NCBI GenBank assembly: GCA_903856805.1
Contig: CAIOCZ010000041.1
Location: forward strand, 1-60,359
Direction: 5' to 3'
From: an uncultured cyanobacterium
GTDB lineage: Bacteria; Cyanobacteriota; Cyanobacteriia; PCC-6307; Cyanobiaceae
DNA length: 60,359 nt
The position numbers and the translations under genes were made by a program. Numbering within the stretch: position 1 is the first letter of the stretch; every line of letters begins with the position of its first letter. The notes below the pieces were generated by a model, which had not been told where the DNA came from, ran no database searches, and was given only the letters and a program-made list of their open reading frames with translations. Positions 34,556 through 43,500 of the stretch are shown one piece after another.

Positions 34556-36142
34556 TCAACCCTGGCCGGATTCAGGGCCGGCCGCCGGCCGCGTCGGACC
34601 GCGTTCCAGGGTGGGGATCAGGGCTAGGGCGGCCCCCAGGCCCAGCAGCAGGATCAGCAGGGCCGGCAGCAGGGCCGCCCCCACCCGTTCATCGCTGGCG
34701 TACTGATACACCCGCACCGAGAGGGTGTCGAAATCAAAGGGGCGCAGGGCGAAGGTGAGCGGCAGTTCCTTCACCACATCCACGAACACCAGCAGTCCGC
34801 CCACCAGCAGGGGGCCCCGCAGCAGGGGCAGGTGCACCCGCCGCAGGGCCGCCAGCCAACCACAGCCCAGGCCGGTGGCGGCCTCGTCGATGCTGGGGGG
34901 GATCCGCTCCAGGGCCGCATCCAGCCCCTGTTTGGGCACCGCCAGAAAGCGATCGGCGTAGCCCCAGAGCAGCAGCAGCAGCGGGCTGATCTGCAGGGGC
35001 CCGCCGAGCAGCAGCAGGGCCAGGGCCATCACCGCCCCCGGGATGGCATAGCCCATGCCCGCCACGAAGCTCAGCTTGTGGAGCAGGGGCTGGGGCAGCC
35101 AGCGGCGGCTCATCGCCAGCAGCAGCCCCGCCGCCAGGGTGAGGCCGGCGGCGAACAGGGCCAGGCTGAGGCTGCGCACTCCCAGGCTGGCCAGGTCGAG
35201 GGCGGCATCGGCCTGCAGCTGGTCCAGGCTGAGGCCGGCCCAGAGCAGGGGGAGGCCGAGGCTGGCCAGGGGGGGCAGGAGGGTGAGCAGCTGGGCCCCC
35301 CAGCAGCGCCAGCCGCTAAGGCTCCAGGGGGCACTGCCATCGGCATCGCTGCCCATGGTCCAGCGCCGACTGCGGCGCCGCAGCAGCCGTTCCGCGGCCA
35401 CCAGCAGACTCACGATCACCAGCGCCGCCAGGGCCAGGCCCACGGCCCCCTCGGGATCGCCGTCGTTCTGCCAGCGTTTGAGGATGGTGCTGGAGAGGGT
35501 CGGGACGCCGAGCAGTTCCACCGCCCCCAGTTCGTTCACCACCTCCATGCCGCTGAGGGCGATGCCGGCGCCGATGGCCGGCATCGCCATCGGCAGGGCG
35601 ACGCGGGCGAAGCTGCCCCAGGGGCCCACACCCAGGCTGCGACAGGCCTCAAGTTGGCGCCGGCCGCTCACGGCAAAGGTTTCGGTGGAGAGCAGGAACA
35701 CGTAGCTGTAGGTGCTGAGGGTGAGCACCAGGGCGGCCCAGGTGAAGCCATGGACGCGCCAGCTGAGCCGGCTGCCCAGGTCGATCAAGGTGGCGGCCAG
35801 CAGGTAGGCGGGGGTGGCCAGGGGCAGTAGCTGGGCGATCCGCAGCCAGCGCCGGCCGGGGAAGGCGCAACGGGCCGTCAACCAGCCATTGGTGGTGCCC
35901 AGCACGGCGCCGGCGCCGCCCACCAGCAGCACCAGGGCGAGGGTGTGGAGCAAGGCGCTGAGGCCGCCCTCCCCCAGCTGCAGGCCGTGGCGGTTCGGGC
36001 CCAGGCCGGCGAACAGGCCCAGTCCCAGCACCGGCAGCAGGGCCGCCAGGCAGACCAGTAGCACCAGGGCCAACAGCAGCCCCCGCCGGGGCGGGGCCAG
36101 CGCTCGGGCCCCAGCGGGGGGGAGAAGGTCGTGGATGGTCAC
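34556..36142 (-). CDS. futB: Iron(III) ABC transporter permease FutB
   Basis: A 528-residue inner-membrane permease made of two fused BPD-transport modules with about 12 helices. Each half has an EAA-like loop: EACRSLGVGPWGSFARVALP in the first and DEAATGLGCGWLAALRRVHL in the second, contacting the FutC ATPase. The fused two-domain form is typical of Fut/Sfu ferric permeases. It lies 7 bp downstream of futA in the same operon. No futC ATPase gene is in the window. Confidence 0.92.
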   Translation of the reverse strand: MTIHDLLPPAGARALAPPRRGLLLALVLLVCLAALLPVLGLGLFAGLGPNRHGLQLGEGGLSALLHTLALVLLVGGAGAVLGTTNGWLTARCAFPGRRWLRIAQLLPLATPAYLLAATLIDLGSRLSWRVHGFTWAALVLTLSTYSYVFLLSTETFAVSGRRQLEACRSLGVGPWGSFARVALPMAMPAIGAGIALSGMEVVNELGAVELLGVPTLSSTILKRWQNDGDPEGAVGLALAALVIVSLLVAAERLLRRRSRRWTMGSDADGSAPWSLSGWRCWGAQLLTLLPPLASLGLPLLWAGLSLDQLQADAALDLASLGVRSLSLALFAAGLTLAAGLLLAMSRRWLPQPLLHKLSFVAGMGYAIPGAVMALALLLLGGPLQISPLLLLLWGYADRFLAVPKQGLDAALERIPPSIDEAATGLGCGWLAALRRVHLPLLRGPLLVGGLLVFVDVVKELPLTFALRPFDFDTLSVRVYQYASDERVGAALLPALLILLLGLGAALALIPTLERGPTRPAAGPESGQG

Positions 36143-36149
36143 CGCGGGC

Positions 36150-37220
36150 TCAGTTCCAGCCGTTGGCCTGCATCAGCTGCACGGCCTCGCGGTTATGGGC
36201 CCCCAGCTCCTGAATCGGCACGCCGTCGTCACGGAAGGGACCGAAGCGGCGCAGGATTGGATTATCTCCGTAGCCCTTTAGGGGGTATTCGTTGTTGGCT
36301 TCCGCATAGCCTTTGCCGCCGCTGGGGGAGGCCAGGAATTCAAGCAACCGGGCGGCGGCTTCGGGATGGCGGGAGGCGCGGGTGATGCCGGCGCCGCTCA
36401 CATTGACGTGGGAAGGATCGGGCAGGATCACCTTCAAGGCGCTGGCTAGGGCACGGTCGGCGGCGCCGCTCTGGCCCGACAGCAGCCGCGCCACGTAGTA
36501 GCTGTTCACCAGCGCCACGCCACAGTCTCCCTTGGCCACGGCCCGGGCCATGGGGATGTCGGAGGTGAAGAAGGGTTGGTTGACGTTGGCGATGAGGCCC
36601 CGCAGCCAGGTGGTGGTGGCGGCGTGGCCCTTCTGAATCAGCCGATCGGCCACCAGCGACTGGTTGTAGACGCTTTTGTTATCGCGCAAGCAGAGTTGGC
36701 CCTTGAGGGCGGGACGGGCGAGGTCCTCGTAGGTGCGGATGGCGCCGACGTCCACCCGTTGCGGATTGGCCACGATCAGCCGCACCCGGCGGGTGAGGGC
36801 AAACCAGCGCCCCTGGCTGTCGCGCAGGTTGGCGGGCACATCCCGATCCAGGGCCGCGGAGCGCAGGGGTTGGAAGAGGCCGAGCTGGGTGGCCTTCTCC
36901 AGCCGGGCCGCATCCACCAGCACCAGCACATCGGCGGGAGTGGTGGAGCCCTCACTGCGCACCCGCTCGATCAGACTGTTGTCCGTGCCCTCCAACAGCT
37001 TGATGCGGATCCCGGTCTGCTCCGTGAAGCGGCGATAAAGCAGCTGGTCGGTGTTGTAGTGACGGCCGGAGTAGACCCCCAGGGTGGGGGTCTGCTGGCC
37101 CAGGGAACACGCCCCTAGGGCGGCGGCAACGCCCATGGCGACCAGCAGGGCAGCGGTGGGATGCCGGGAGGGGTTGGTCCGTGGTGAGGTCCTGAGGCTC
37201 CGCCAGCAACCCAGAAGCAT
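36150..37220 (-). CDS. futA: Iron(III)-binding lipoprotein FutA
   Basis: A 356-residue solute-binding protein. With the ATG at 37220 it has a basic N-region, a hydrophobic ALLVAMGVAAA and a lipobox LGAC (Cys38), so it is likely anchored to the membrane. The mature protein starts LGVYSGRHYNTDQLLYRRF and carries the tyrosine-rich iron site elements NKSVYNQSLVA and LVNSYYVARLL. The open frame could begin at 37283, but that start would place the palindrome at 37299 unusually close. First gene of the futA-futB operon. Confidence 0.9.
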   Translation of the reverse strand: MLLGCWRSLRTSPRTNPSRHPTAALLVAMGVAAALGACSLGQQTPTLGVYSGRHYNTDQLLYRRFTEQTGIRIKLLEGTDNSLIERVRSEGSTTPADVLVLVDAARLEKATQLGLFQPLRSAALDRDVPANLRDSQGRWFALTRRVRLIVANPQRVDVGAIRTYEDLARPALKGQLCLRDNKSVYNQSLVADRLIQKGHAATTTWLRGLIANVNQPFFTSDIPMARAVAKGDCGVALVNSYYVARLLSGQSGAADRALASALKVILPDPSHVNVSGAGITRASRHPEAAARLLEFLASPSGGKGYAEANNEYPLKGYGDNPILRRFGPFRDDGVPIQELGAHNREAVQLMQANGWN

Positions 37221-37298
37221 TGGTTTGGCCTGAACGGACGACAGCTTCAGCCTAAAAACAAGCCAAGAAAGGAGGCGCCCCATTCATGGCGTCTCGAT

Positions 37299-37312
37299 GT
37301 GACCAATGTTAC
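37299..37312 (-). promoter_or_regulatory. Crp/NtcA-like palindrome upstream of futA
   Basis: GTGACCAATGTTAC is an inverted repeat (GTGAC / GTTAC, one mismatch) with the 14-bp layout of NtcA sites, which have GTA-N8-TAC; here the left half is GTG. It is centred about 85 bp before the chosen futA ATG. A Crp-family gene lies 2.7 kb away in the same block, so binding by that protein or NtcA is plausible. Untested. Confidence 0.4.
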
Positions 37313-37350
37313 TGAGTTTGGGGGGTCTGATCTGGGTGTGAGCTTGGCGC

Positions 37351-37494
37351 TCAGGAGCGGCGGTTCACCCGGATCGGCACTAGGGCCGGCTGCATCAGGC
37401 CACCGCCGCCGTTGTCGTCATCGGAGTCGAGGGCCAACCACACCACATAGCCCAGCAGTCCGAGGACGAAAGCCGTGAGCAGCAGTTCGGTCAT
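37351..37494 (-). CDS. Small single-pass membrane protein
   Basis: A 47-residue product, too short for most gene callers. One transmembrane helix, LLLTAFVLGLLGYVVWLAL (residues 4-22), is followed by an acidic DSDDDNGGGG linker and a basic end. The layout recalls small thylakoid subunits, but I cannot match a known Psa, Psb or Pet subunit. It is 117 bp downstream of the COG0523 gene on the same strand and 130 bp upstream of futA. Confidence 0.6.
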   Translation of the reverse strand: MTELLLTAFVLGLLGYVVWLALDSDDDNGGGGLMQPALVPIRVNRRS

Positions 37495-37611
37495 ACCGGG
37501 CCTTCAGCGAATCGAACTCTAGCGGCAGAAGTCCAGAGAGGGGACAGCGTTTTGCGCCGGAGGCCGCTGCCGTTCCCGGGACCCGACGCCGCTGTCCCAG
37601 CTCACCAGGGT

Positions 37612-38766
37612 TCAACCGAATCCCTTGCCGGCGTCCTTGGCCACGCAGGCCTGCAGTTGGCGGCGCAGGGTGGCGTGGTCGAGGCCCTTTCCAATCAAGA
37701 CCAGCTGGTTCTTGGGGGGCGTGGGCCAGTCGCTGTCGTCGATCGAGAAGCGCTTGCCGGCCAGGTGAAAGATATGGCGGCGCGCGCTCTCGTTGAACCA
37801 GAGGATTCCCTTGGCGCGGAACACCCCCTGGGGCATCTGATTGTCCAGGAAGTTCTGAAACTTGCGCAGCGAGAAGGGGCCATCACTGCTGAAGGACAGG
37901 GAGGTAAAGCCTTCGATCGCCAGATGGTCGGGATTGCCACCGTGGTCATGACTGTGCTCATGAGGACTGTGGTCGTGATGAGCGTGCTCGTGATGAGCAT
38001 GATCGTGATGAGCATGATCGTGATGGTGGTGATCATGTTCGGCGTGATCATGCTCATGGACGCAGACGCCTTGGTCGTGGTCGCAGTCCTCGTGACTCTG
38101 CTGGGCCACCACCCGATCGCTCTCGAACAGGCCCACGCTCAGCAGCAGGGGCAGGGGCACCTCTCCCTTCACCGAACGCAGCACCCGGGCTTCCGGCTTG
38201 ATCTCCCGCAGCTGGGCCTCCAGGGCCGTCAACTGCTCCTCGCTCACCAGATCACATTTATTAAGCAGGATCATGTCGCTATAGACCACCTGGGCCCGCG
38301 CCACCTCCCCCTCCTCCACCGTGTCCGAGAAGTTCTCCGCATCGACCAGGGTGATGATCGAATCGAGGCGGGTGAGATCCCGGAGATCACTGCCAAGAAA
38401 GGTCATCGCCACCGGCAGGGGATCGGCCAAGCCCGTGGTTTCCACCACCAGATAATCCACCTTTTCGGGCCGCTCCAGGATGCGGTACACGGCCTCCAGC
38501 AGTTCGCCATTGATCGAGCAACAGATGCAGCCGTTGCTCAGTTCCACCATGTCTTCGCCGGTGGCCACCACCAGCTCATTGTCAATGCCGATCTCCCCGA
38601 ATTCATTCACCAGTACGGCGGTTTTAAGGCCCGCCTGATTGGTGAGGATGTGGTTGAGCAGGGTGGTCTTGCCCGCTCCGAGGAAGCCGGTGAGGATCGT
38701 CACCGGCAGGCTGCTCGCTGTGGCGTCGGCTGTGGCGTCAGCCGTGGCGGTGGGGGTGCTGGTCAT
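37612..38766 (-). CDS. COG0523 (CobW/ZNG1-like) metallochaperone GTPase with His-rich segment
   Basis: A 384-residue G3E GTPase. Walker A is GFLGAGKTT (27-35), the metal-binding CxCC motif is NGCICC (78-83), and the G4 motif is NKCD (169-172). Residues 225-281 are extremely His-rich (alternating H-D-H and H-H-D runs, about half histidines). The C-terminal CobW_C domain includes RAKGILWFNE. These proteins load zinc or other metals onto client enzymes. It follows zur by 34 bp, so zinc is the likely metal. Confidence 0.92.
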   Translation of the reverse strand: MTSTPTATADATADATASSLPVTILTGFLGAGKTTLLNHILTNQAGLKTAVLVNEFGEIGIDNELVVATGEDMVELSNGCICCSINGELLEAVYRILERPEKVDYLVVETTGLADPLPVAMTFLGSDLRDLTRLDSIITLVDAENFSDTVEEGEVARAQVVYSDMILLNKCDLVSEEQLTALEAQLREIKPEARVLRSVKGEVPLPLLLSVGLFESDRVVAQQSHEDCDHDQGVCVHEHDHAEHDHHHHDHAHHDHAHHEHAHHDHSPHEHSHDHGGNPDHLAIEGFTSLSFSSDGPFSLRKFQNFLDNQMPQGVFRAKGILWFNESARRHIFHLAGKRFSIDDSDWPTPPKNQLVLIGKGLDHATLRRQLQACVAKDAGKGFG

Positions 38767-38800
38767 CGGAGGTGGAGCGGGTCGGCAGCCGCTTTCGACC

Positions 38801-39238
38801 TTAAGCAGGGCTCGGCCGGCCCCCTTCCCCTGACGACTCCTCCTGGCGTTGGCGCAGGCGGCAGGGGGCACAGAGCCCGAAGAATTCCAAGGTATGGAAC
38901 AGGGGCTGGAAGCCCGCCAGGGCGCTGGCGGGCAGGTGGAGGTCCGGCACCGGGCAGTGGGGGAGGGGCACGGTGCTGCCGCAATCGACGCAGGTGAGAT
39001 GGTGTTCGTCCCGATCGCTGGGGGCGAACAGGCCCTCGCCGCTGGGCAGATGGCGACAGCGCACCAAGCCCCGTTGCTGCAGCTGCCGCAGGTGGCGATA
39101 CACCGTGGCCAACCCCATGGCGTGGTCGCCTTGGCGCAGGCGGGCGTGAAGATCCTGGCCGGAGAGCTCGCGATCCGCACTCCGCAGTTCACCGAGCAGC
39201 CGCTCCTGCCGGGCACTGAGGGGGAGGCTGGCTTCCAT
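38801..39238 (-). CDS. zur: Zinc uptake regulator Zur (Fur family)
   Basis: A 145-residue regulator with winged helix GLATVYRHLRQLQQRGLVRC and a metal-binding part EHHLTCVDCGSTVPLP with CxxC at 83/86 and again at 123/126. Compared with the fur product at 33303 it lacks the extended HHHH sequence and is divergent. Coupling to a His-rich COG0523 protein supports zinc sensing. ATG 39238 is chosen; the longer upstream reading runs into queD. Confidence 0.85.
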   Translation of the reverse strand: MEASLPLSARQERLLGELRSADRELSGQDLHARLRQGDHAMGLATVYRHLRQLQQRGLVRCRHLPSGEGLFAPSDRDEHHLTCVDCGSTVPLPHCPVPDLHLPASALAGFQPLFHTLEFFGLCAPCRLRQRQEESSGEGGRPSPA

Positions 39239-39267
39239 GGCCGTTGTTTTAGTCCCCAACGCTGCCC

Positions 39268-39768
39268 TCATGGCGCCTCCCACGGCTCCGGGGGTGGGTC
39301 GCTGGCCTCGAACCAGGCGGGCAGGGCGGTGAAGCAGGCGGCATTGTGCTCGTTCTCGCGGGCTTCCACCCGCCAGCAGCAGCTGCGGCCGGCGTCGCGG
39401 CCGTGCAGCAGCGTGTTGGCCCAGGTCCACACCAGGGCGGCGCTGGACTCCATGCCCACGTTGTCCATCACCCGCAGATCCAGGGCCCCCTGCAGGTGCA
39501 GCTCCTGCCAGGTGGGGAGCAGGGGATCGTCGGCATTGGCCAGAAAGGTGTGATCAAACTGCGCGGCCAGCTGCTGTTCCAGCTCCTTGAGGCTGGAGAA
39601 GTCGACCACGAAGCCGTTGCTGTCGAGGGAGTGGGCCCGGAACCACACCGTGAAACTGCGGCTGTAGCCATGCACGAAGCGGCAATGGCCAGGGTGGCGC
39701 CACTGGCGATGGCTGCAGGGATAGCCGCTGAAGCTCTTGCTGCAGGTGTAGGCCGCGGGGGAGGGCAT
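39268..39768 (-). CDS. 6-pyruvoyl-/6-carboxy-tetrahydropterin synthase (QueD family)
   Basis: A 166-residue enzyme of the T-fold family, which converts dihydroneopterin triphosphate to a tetrahydropterin, leading to queuosine or pterins. Zinc-site elements are GHCRFVHGYSRSFTVWF (family CxxxHGH, here HGY, so one His ligand differs) and QFDHTFLANADDPL. The C-terminal domain has NEHNAACFT in place of the usual ET-x-x-N-x-x-Y end. It is divergent from hisIE with 45 bp between starts. Confidence 0.75.
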   Translation of the reverse strand: MPSPAAYTCSKSFSGYPCSHRQWRHPGHCRFVHGYSRSFTVWFRAHSLDSNGFVVDFSSLKELEQQLAAQFDHTFLANADDPLLPTWQELHLQGALDLRVMDNVGMESSAALVWTWANTLLHGRDAGRSCCWRVEARENEHNAACFTALPAWFEASDPPPEPWEAP

Positions 39769-39813
39769 GGGGGAGGATCGCTGCAGCCGGAGTTGTCGGA
39801 CGTGGCGCCGTCG

Positions 39814-40530
39814 ATGTCATCATCCCAGCCCCCCAGCGGTGCCCCTGAAGTGGCGCGGGGGGCGGCCTTGCCGGACCCGGCCTTCATCGCCAGCCTGCGC
39901 TTTAACGCGGCGGGCCTGCTGCCCGCCGTGGCCCAGGACTGGCTGGATGGGGCCGTGCTGATGGTGGCCTGGATGAACCGGGAGGCGATCGAACGTTCCC
40001 TGGCCAGCGGGGAGGTGCACTACTGGAGTCGCTCGCGGCAGGAGCTGTGGCACAAGGGGGCCACCAGTGGCCACACCCAGCGCCTGCGGGGGCTCCGCTA
40101 CGACTGCGACGCCGATGTGGTGCTGCTCACGGTGGAGCAGGCCGGCGAGGTGGCCTGCCACACCGGGGCCCGCAGCTGCTTCTATGACGCTGGTCCCCTG
40201 CCCAGTGGCGGTGGAGCGGAGGCCGCCGCCCCACCGGCGGACGTGTGCAGCGAGCTGGCGCGGTTGATCGAGCACCGCCGCGACCACCCCGAACCGGGGA
40301 GTTACACCAACAAGCTTTTCGAGGGTGGGGCCAACCGCATCCTTAAGAAGATCGGAGAGGAGGGTGCGGAATTCGTGATGGCATGTAAAGACAATCACCC
40401 CGAGGAGATTGCTGCGGAAGCCGCCGATTTGATCTTCCATCTGCAGGTGGCGTTGGCCCACCAGGGGGTGTCCTGGCGCCAGGTGTTGGCGGTGTTGGCC
40501 CAACGGCGGGGAGCCCCGCGGCGGGAGTGA
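39814..40530 (+). CDS. hisIE: Bifunctional phosphoribosyl-AMP cyclohydrolase / phosphoribosyl-ATP pyrophosphatase
   Basis: A 238-residue fusion for histidine steps 2 and 3. The HisI part (1-130) has VLMVAWMNREAIERSLASGE, YWSRSRQELWHKG, YDCDADVVLLTVEQ and CHTGARSCFY, with its zinc cysteines. The HisE part (143-238) has SYTNKLFEGGANRILKKIGE and EEIAAEAADLIFHLQVAL, an all-alpha MazG-like fold. It is complete and shows the normal order. Confidence 0.95.
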   Translation: MSSSQPPSGAPEVARGAALPDPAFIASLRFNAAGLLPAVAQDWLDGAVLMVAWMNREAIERSLASGEVHYWSRSRQELWHKGATSGHTQRLRGLRYDCDADVVLLTVEQAGEVACHTGARSCFYDAGPLPSGGGAEAAAPPADVCSELARLIEHRRDHPEPGSYTNKLFEGGANRILKKIGEEGAEFVMACKDNHPEEIAAEAADLIFHLQVALAHQGVSWRQVLAVLAQRRGAPRRE

Positions 40531-40585
40531 ACAAGGCACGGGGTGAGGCTGCCTAGGATCAAGACGATGGCGGTAGGTACGTGGC

Positions 40586-43500
40586 ATGGTGAATCCTTTC
40601 AGCTCCTATCGGCCCACCGATCCGCTCTATAGCCAGCAGTGGCATTTCGGTGTGCTGGGCCGGCTGGGCTATCGGACGGTGAGTAACACCGAAGGCATCG
40701 AACGGGTGTGGAGCGACTACACCGGCCGGGGAGTGACGGTGGGGATCTGGGATACGGGTGCCCAGTCCAGCCACTGGGATCTGCAGCCCAACGTCCGCGC
40801 CGATCTGCGGGTGACGGTGAATGGAGCCCTGAATGATGGCGAGCCGTTGGCGCTGAACTATCGCCACGGCACGGCGGTGGCGGGGTTGGTGGCCGCCGCC
40901 AGCAATGGCCGCGGCGGCGTGGGGGTGGCCTTTAACGCCGGGATCACGTCCGTGCGGGTGTTTGGGGGGGCGGATGATATCAATGCCCATCCCGATCGCT
41001 ATCTGATCACCCTGCAGGGCCTGGTGAATTTTGATGTCACCAATCACAGCTATGGGAATGATCCGGATTTCCAGTTTTATCCCGATGAAGCTCTGTTCGA
41101 AGATGCGGCCCGGCAGGGGCGCCACGGTCTTGGCACCCTCCATGTGAAGGCCGCGGGCAACTCCAACACCGACACCAATGGGGAGCGACTGAACGCGTCA
41201 CGGTTCACGATCGCTGTGGCGGCTAGCTCCAGCACGGGAGTGATCACCAGTTACTCCAGCTATGGCGCCCATCTGCTGGTGGCGGCACCGGCGGGGGCGG
41301 TGACGACGGACTTGCTCAGCACCAGCTATGGCTACAACGGATTGGAGAATGGCGATTACACCAATCTGTTCAGCGGCACCTCGGCGGCCAGTCCGATCAC
41401 GGCCGGGTTGATCGCCCTGATCCTCGAGGCCAATCCCGGCTTGGGCTGGAGGGATGTGGAGACGATCCTCGCCTATTCCGCCATCGGTTTGCCCAGCACC
41501 TACAGCGGCGTGCGGGTGGCGAATGAGAACTTCAACTGGAAATGGAATGGGGCCCAGGATTGGAATGGGGGCAGCGTGCATTACAGCGAGGATTACGGCT
41601 ATGGCCTGATCAATGCTTTCCAGGCGGTGCGCATGGCCGAGGCCTGGCAGTGGTTGGTTCCCACCGCCGCCACCTCTGCCAATGAGCTGACGGCCATAGG
41701 TTCGATCAATCTGGATCAACCGATCGCAGATCTTGCCACCAGTCGTTATACCTTCAATGTGGCCGATTCCATCGAGCTTGAGCATATTGATCTCAATCTG
41801 AAGTTCAGCCACGGGGCGCTCAAGGATCTGCGCTTGCGGTTGCTGTCTCCCTCCGGAATTGGCATGTCGCTGTATGACGGCAGCAGCGGCACCAAGGCCA
41901 TGGCCGCCGCCGGCCTGGATTACAGCTTCGGGGTGGAGGGATTTCGGGGGGTGTCCAGCGCGGGCACCTGGACCCTGGAGGTGCAGGATGCCGTGGCCGG
42001 TGCCAGTGGCTGGCTCACCAGCGTGGGCTTCACCGGCTATGGATCTGCCACCACCAATGACGATATCTATCACTACACCGATGAGGTGAAAACCCTGTTG
42101 GCGGTGCCGGCGAATGCCAGCCGCCGCAACCTCGCCGACAGCAACGATGGGGTGGATTGGATCGATGCGGCGGCCCTGTCCGGCGATGTGTTGCTGGATC
42201 TCAATCCCGCCGATAGCAGCTATCTAGCCTCCCTGGCGTTTCTCACCCTGAGCCCAGACACGGTGATTGAGAATGGGATTGCGGGTGATGGCAATGATCG
42301 ACTCTATGGCAATCGTTGGGATAACGTTTTGATCGGGATGCGGGGTAACGATCGGCTCGATGGGGGCGAGGGTCTGGATACGGCGGTGTTCCGGGGTGTT
42401 AAGGCCGCGTACAGCATCACGCAGGCGGAGGGCGTCACCACGGTGAGTGGTACGGATGGCCTGGATCAACTGCTGAATGTGGAGTGGTTGCGCTTTGAGG
42501 ATGGCCTGATGGCCCTGCCGACCCCGGCGCCGCCCGATCCCAGCGATGCCACGGCCCCGCGGCTGCTCGCGGTGACTCCCCCCAATGGCAGTGTCGACCA
42601 GCCCCTGAATACGATCCTGCAGCTGCAGTTCAGTGAGCAGGTGGTGGCGGGGGACGGCACCCTGCGGTTGGTGGATGGCGATGGCGTGACGGTGCGCACC
42701 ATCGGGGCCTCCACCCGGGTGGAGGTGGAGGTGTGGGGGTCGGTGGTGACCCTGGATCCGTTGCTGGATCTGCCCGCCGGCTCCACCTACAGCCTGTTGA
42801 TCGACCCGGGGGCGTTCCATGACGGGGCGGGGAATGGCTTCGCGGGGGTGAGCGATCCCGCCCAGTTCCGCTTCACCACCGTGCCCAACGCGATCACCGG
42901 CACGGCGGCCGCGAACAACCTCCTGGGCACCACCGCCAATGACCTGATCCAGGGCCTCGCCGGCAACGACACCCTCCAGGGGGGCCGCGGCGATGACCTG
43001 CTGGATGGCGGGGCCGGCGAGGACACGGCCAGCTATGCCGGCGCGACGGCGGCGGTGCGGCTGAGCCTGGCCACCAGTGCGCCGCAGGACACCGGCTCCA
43101 TGGGGCTGGATCGGTTGGTGGCGATCGAGCGATTGCTGGGGTCGGCCTACGGCGATGGGCTGCAGGGCAACGCGGGGGCCAACCGCCTCGATGGAGGGGC
43201 CGGCGATGACACCATCGAAGGGGGGGACGGCAACGACACCCTGCTGGGCGGTCTGCAGGCCGGCCTCGGGGACACCCTCAGCTATCGCCAGGCCGCGGGC
43301 CCCGTGACCGTGTCGCTGGCCCTAACCACGGCCCAGGCCACCGGCGGCGCCGGGGTGGACCAGGTGAGCGGCTTCGAGCACCTGGGGGGATCCGCCTGGG
43401 ACGACGGGCTCACCGGCAGTGCCCTGGCCAATCGCCTCGACGGCGGAGACGGCAACGACACCCTCCGGGGCGGCGCCGGCCTGGACACGCTCATCGGCGG

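Noticed and set aside
37926-38060. Short tandem repeats resembling a CRISPR array
   Set aside because: They encode the His-rich segment of the COG0523 protein; repeat units are 12-15 bp with no spacers.
38767-39216. In-frame 150-codon extension of the COG0523 gene
   Set aside because: It is antisense-like Cys/Pro-rich sequence in another frame of zur; the proper start is the ATG before the GTPase domain.
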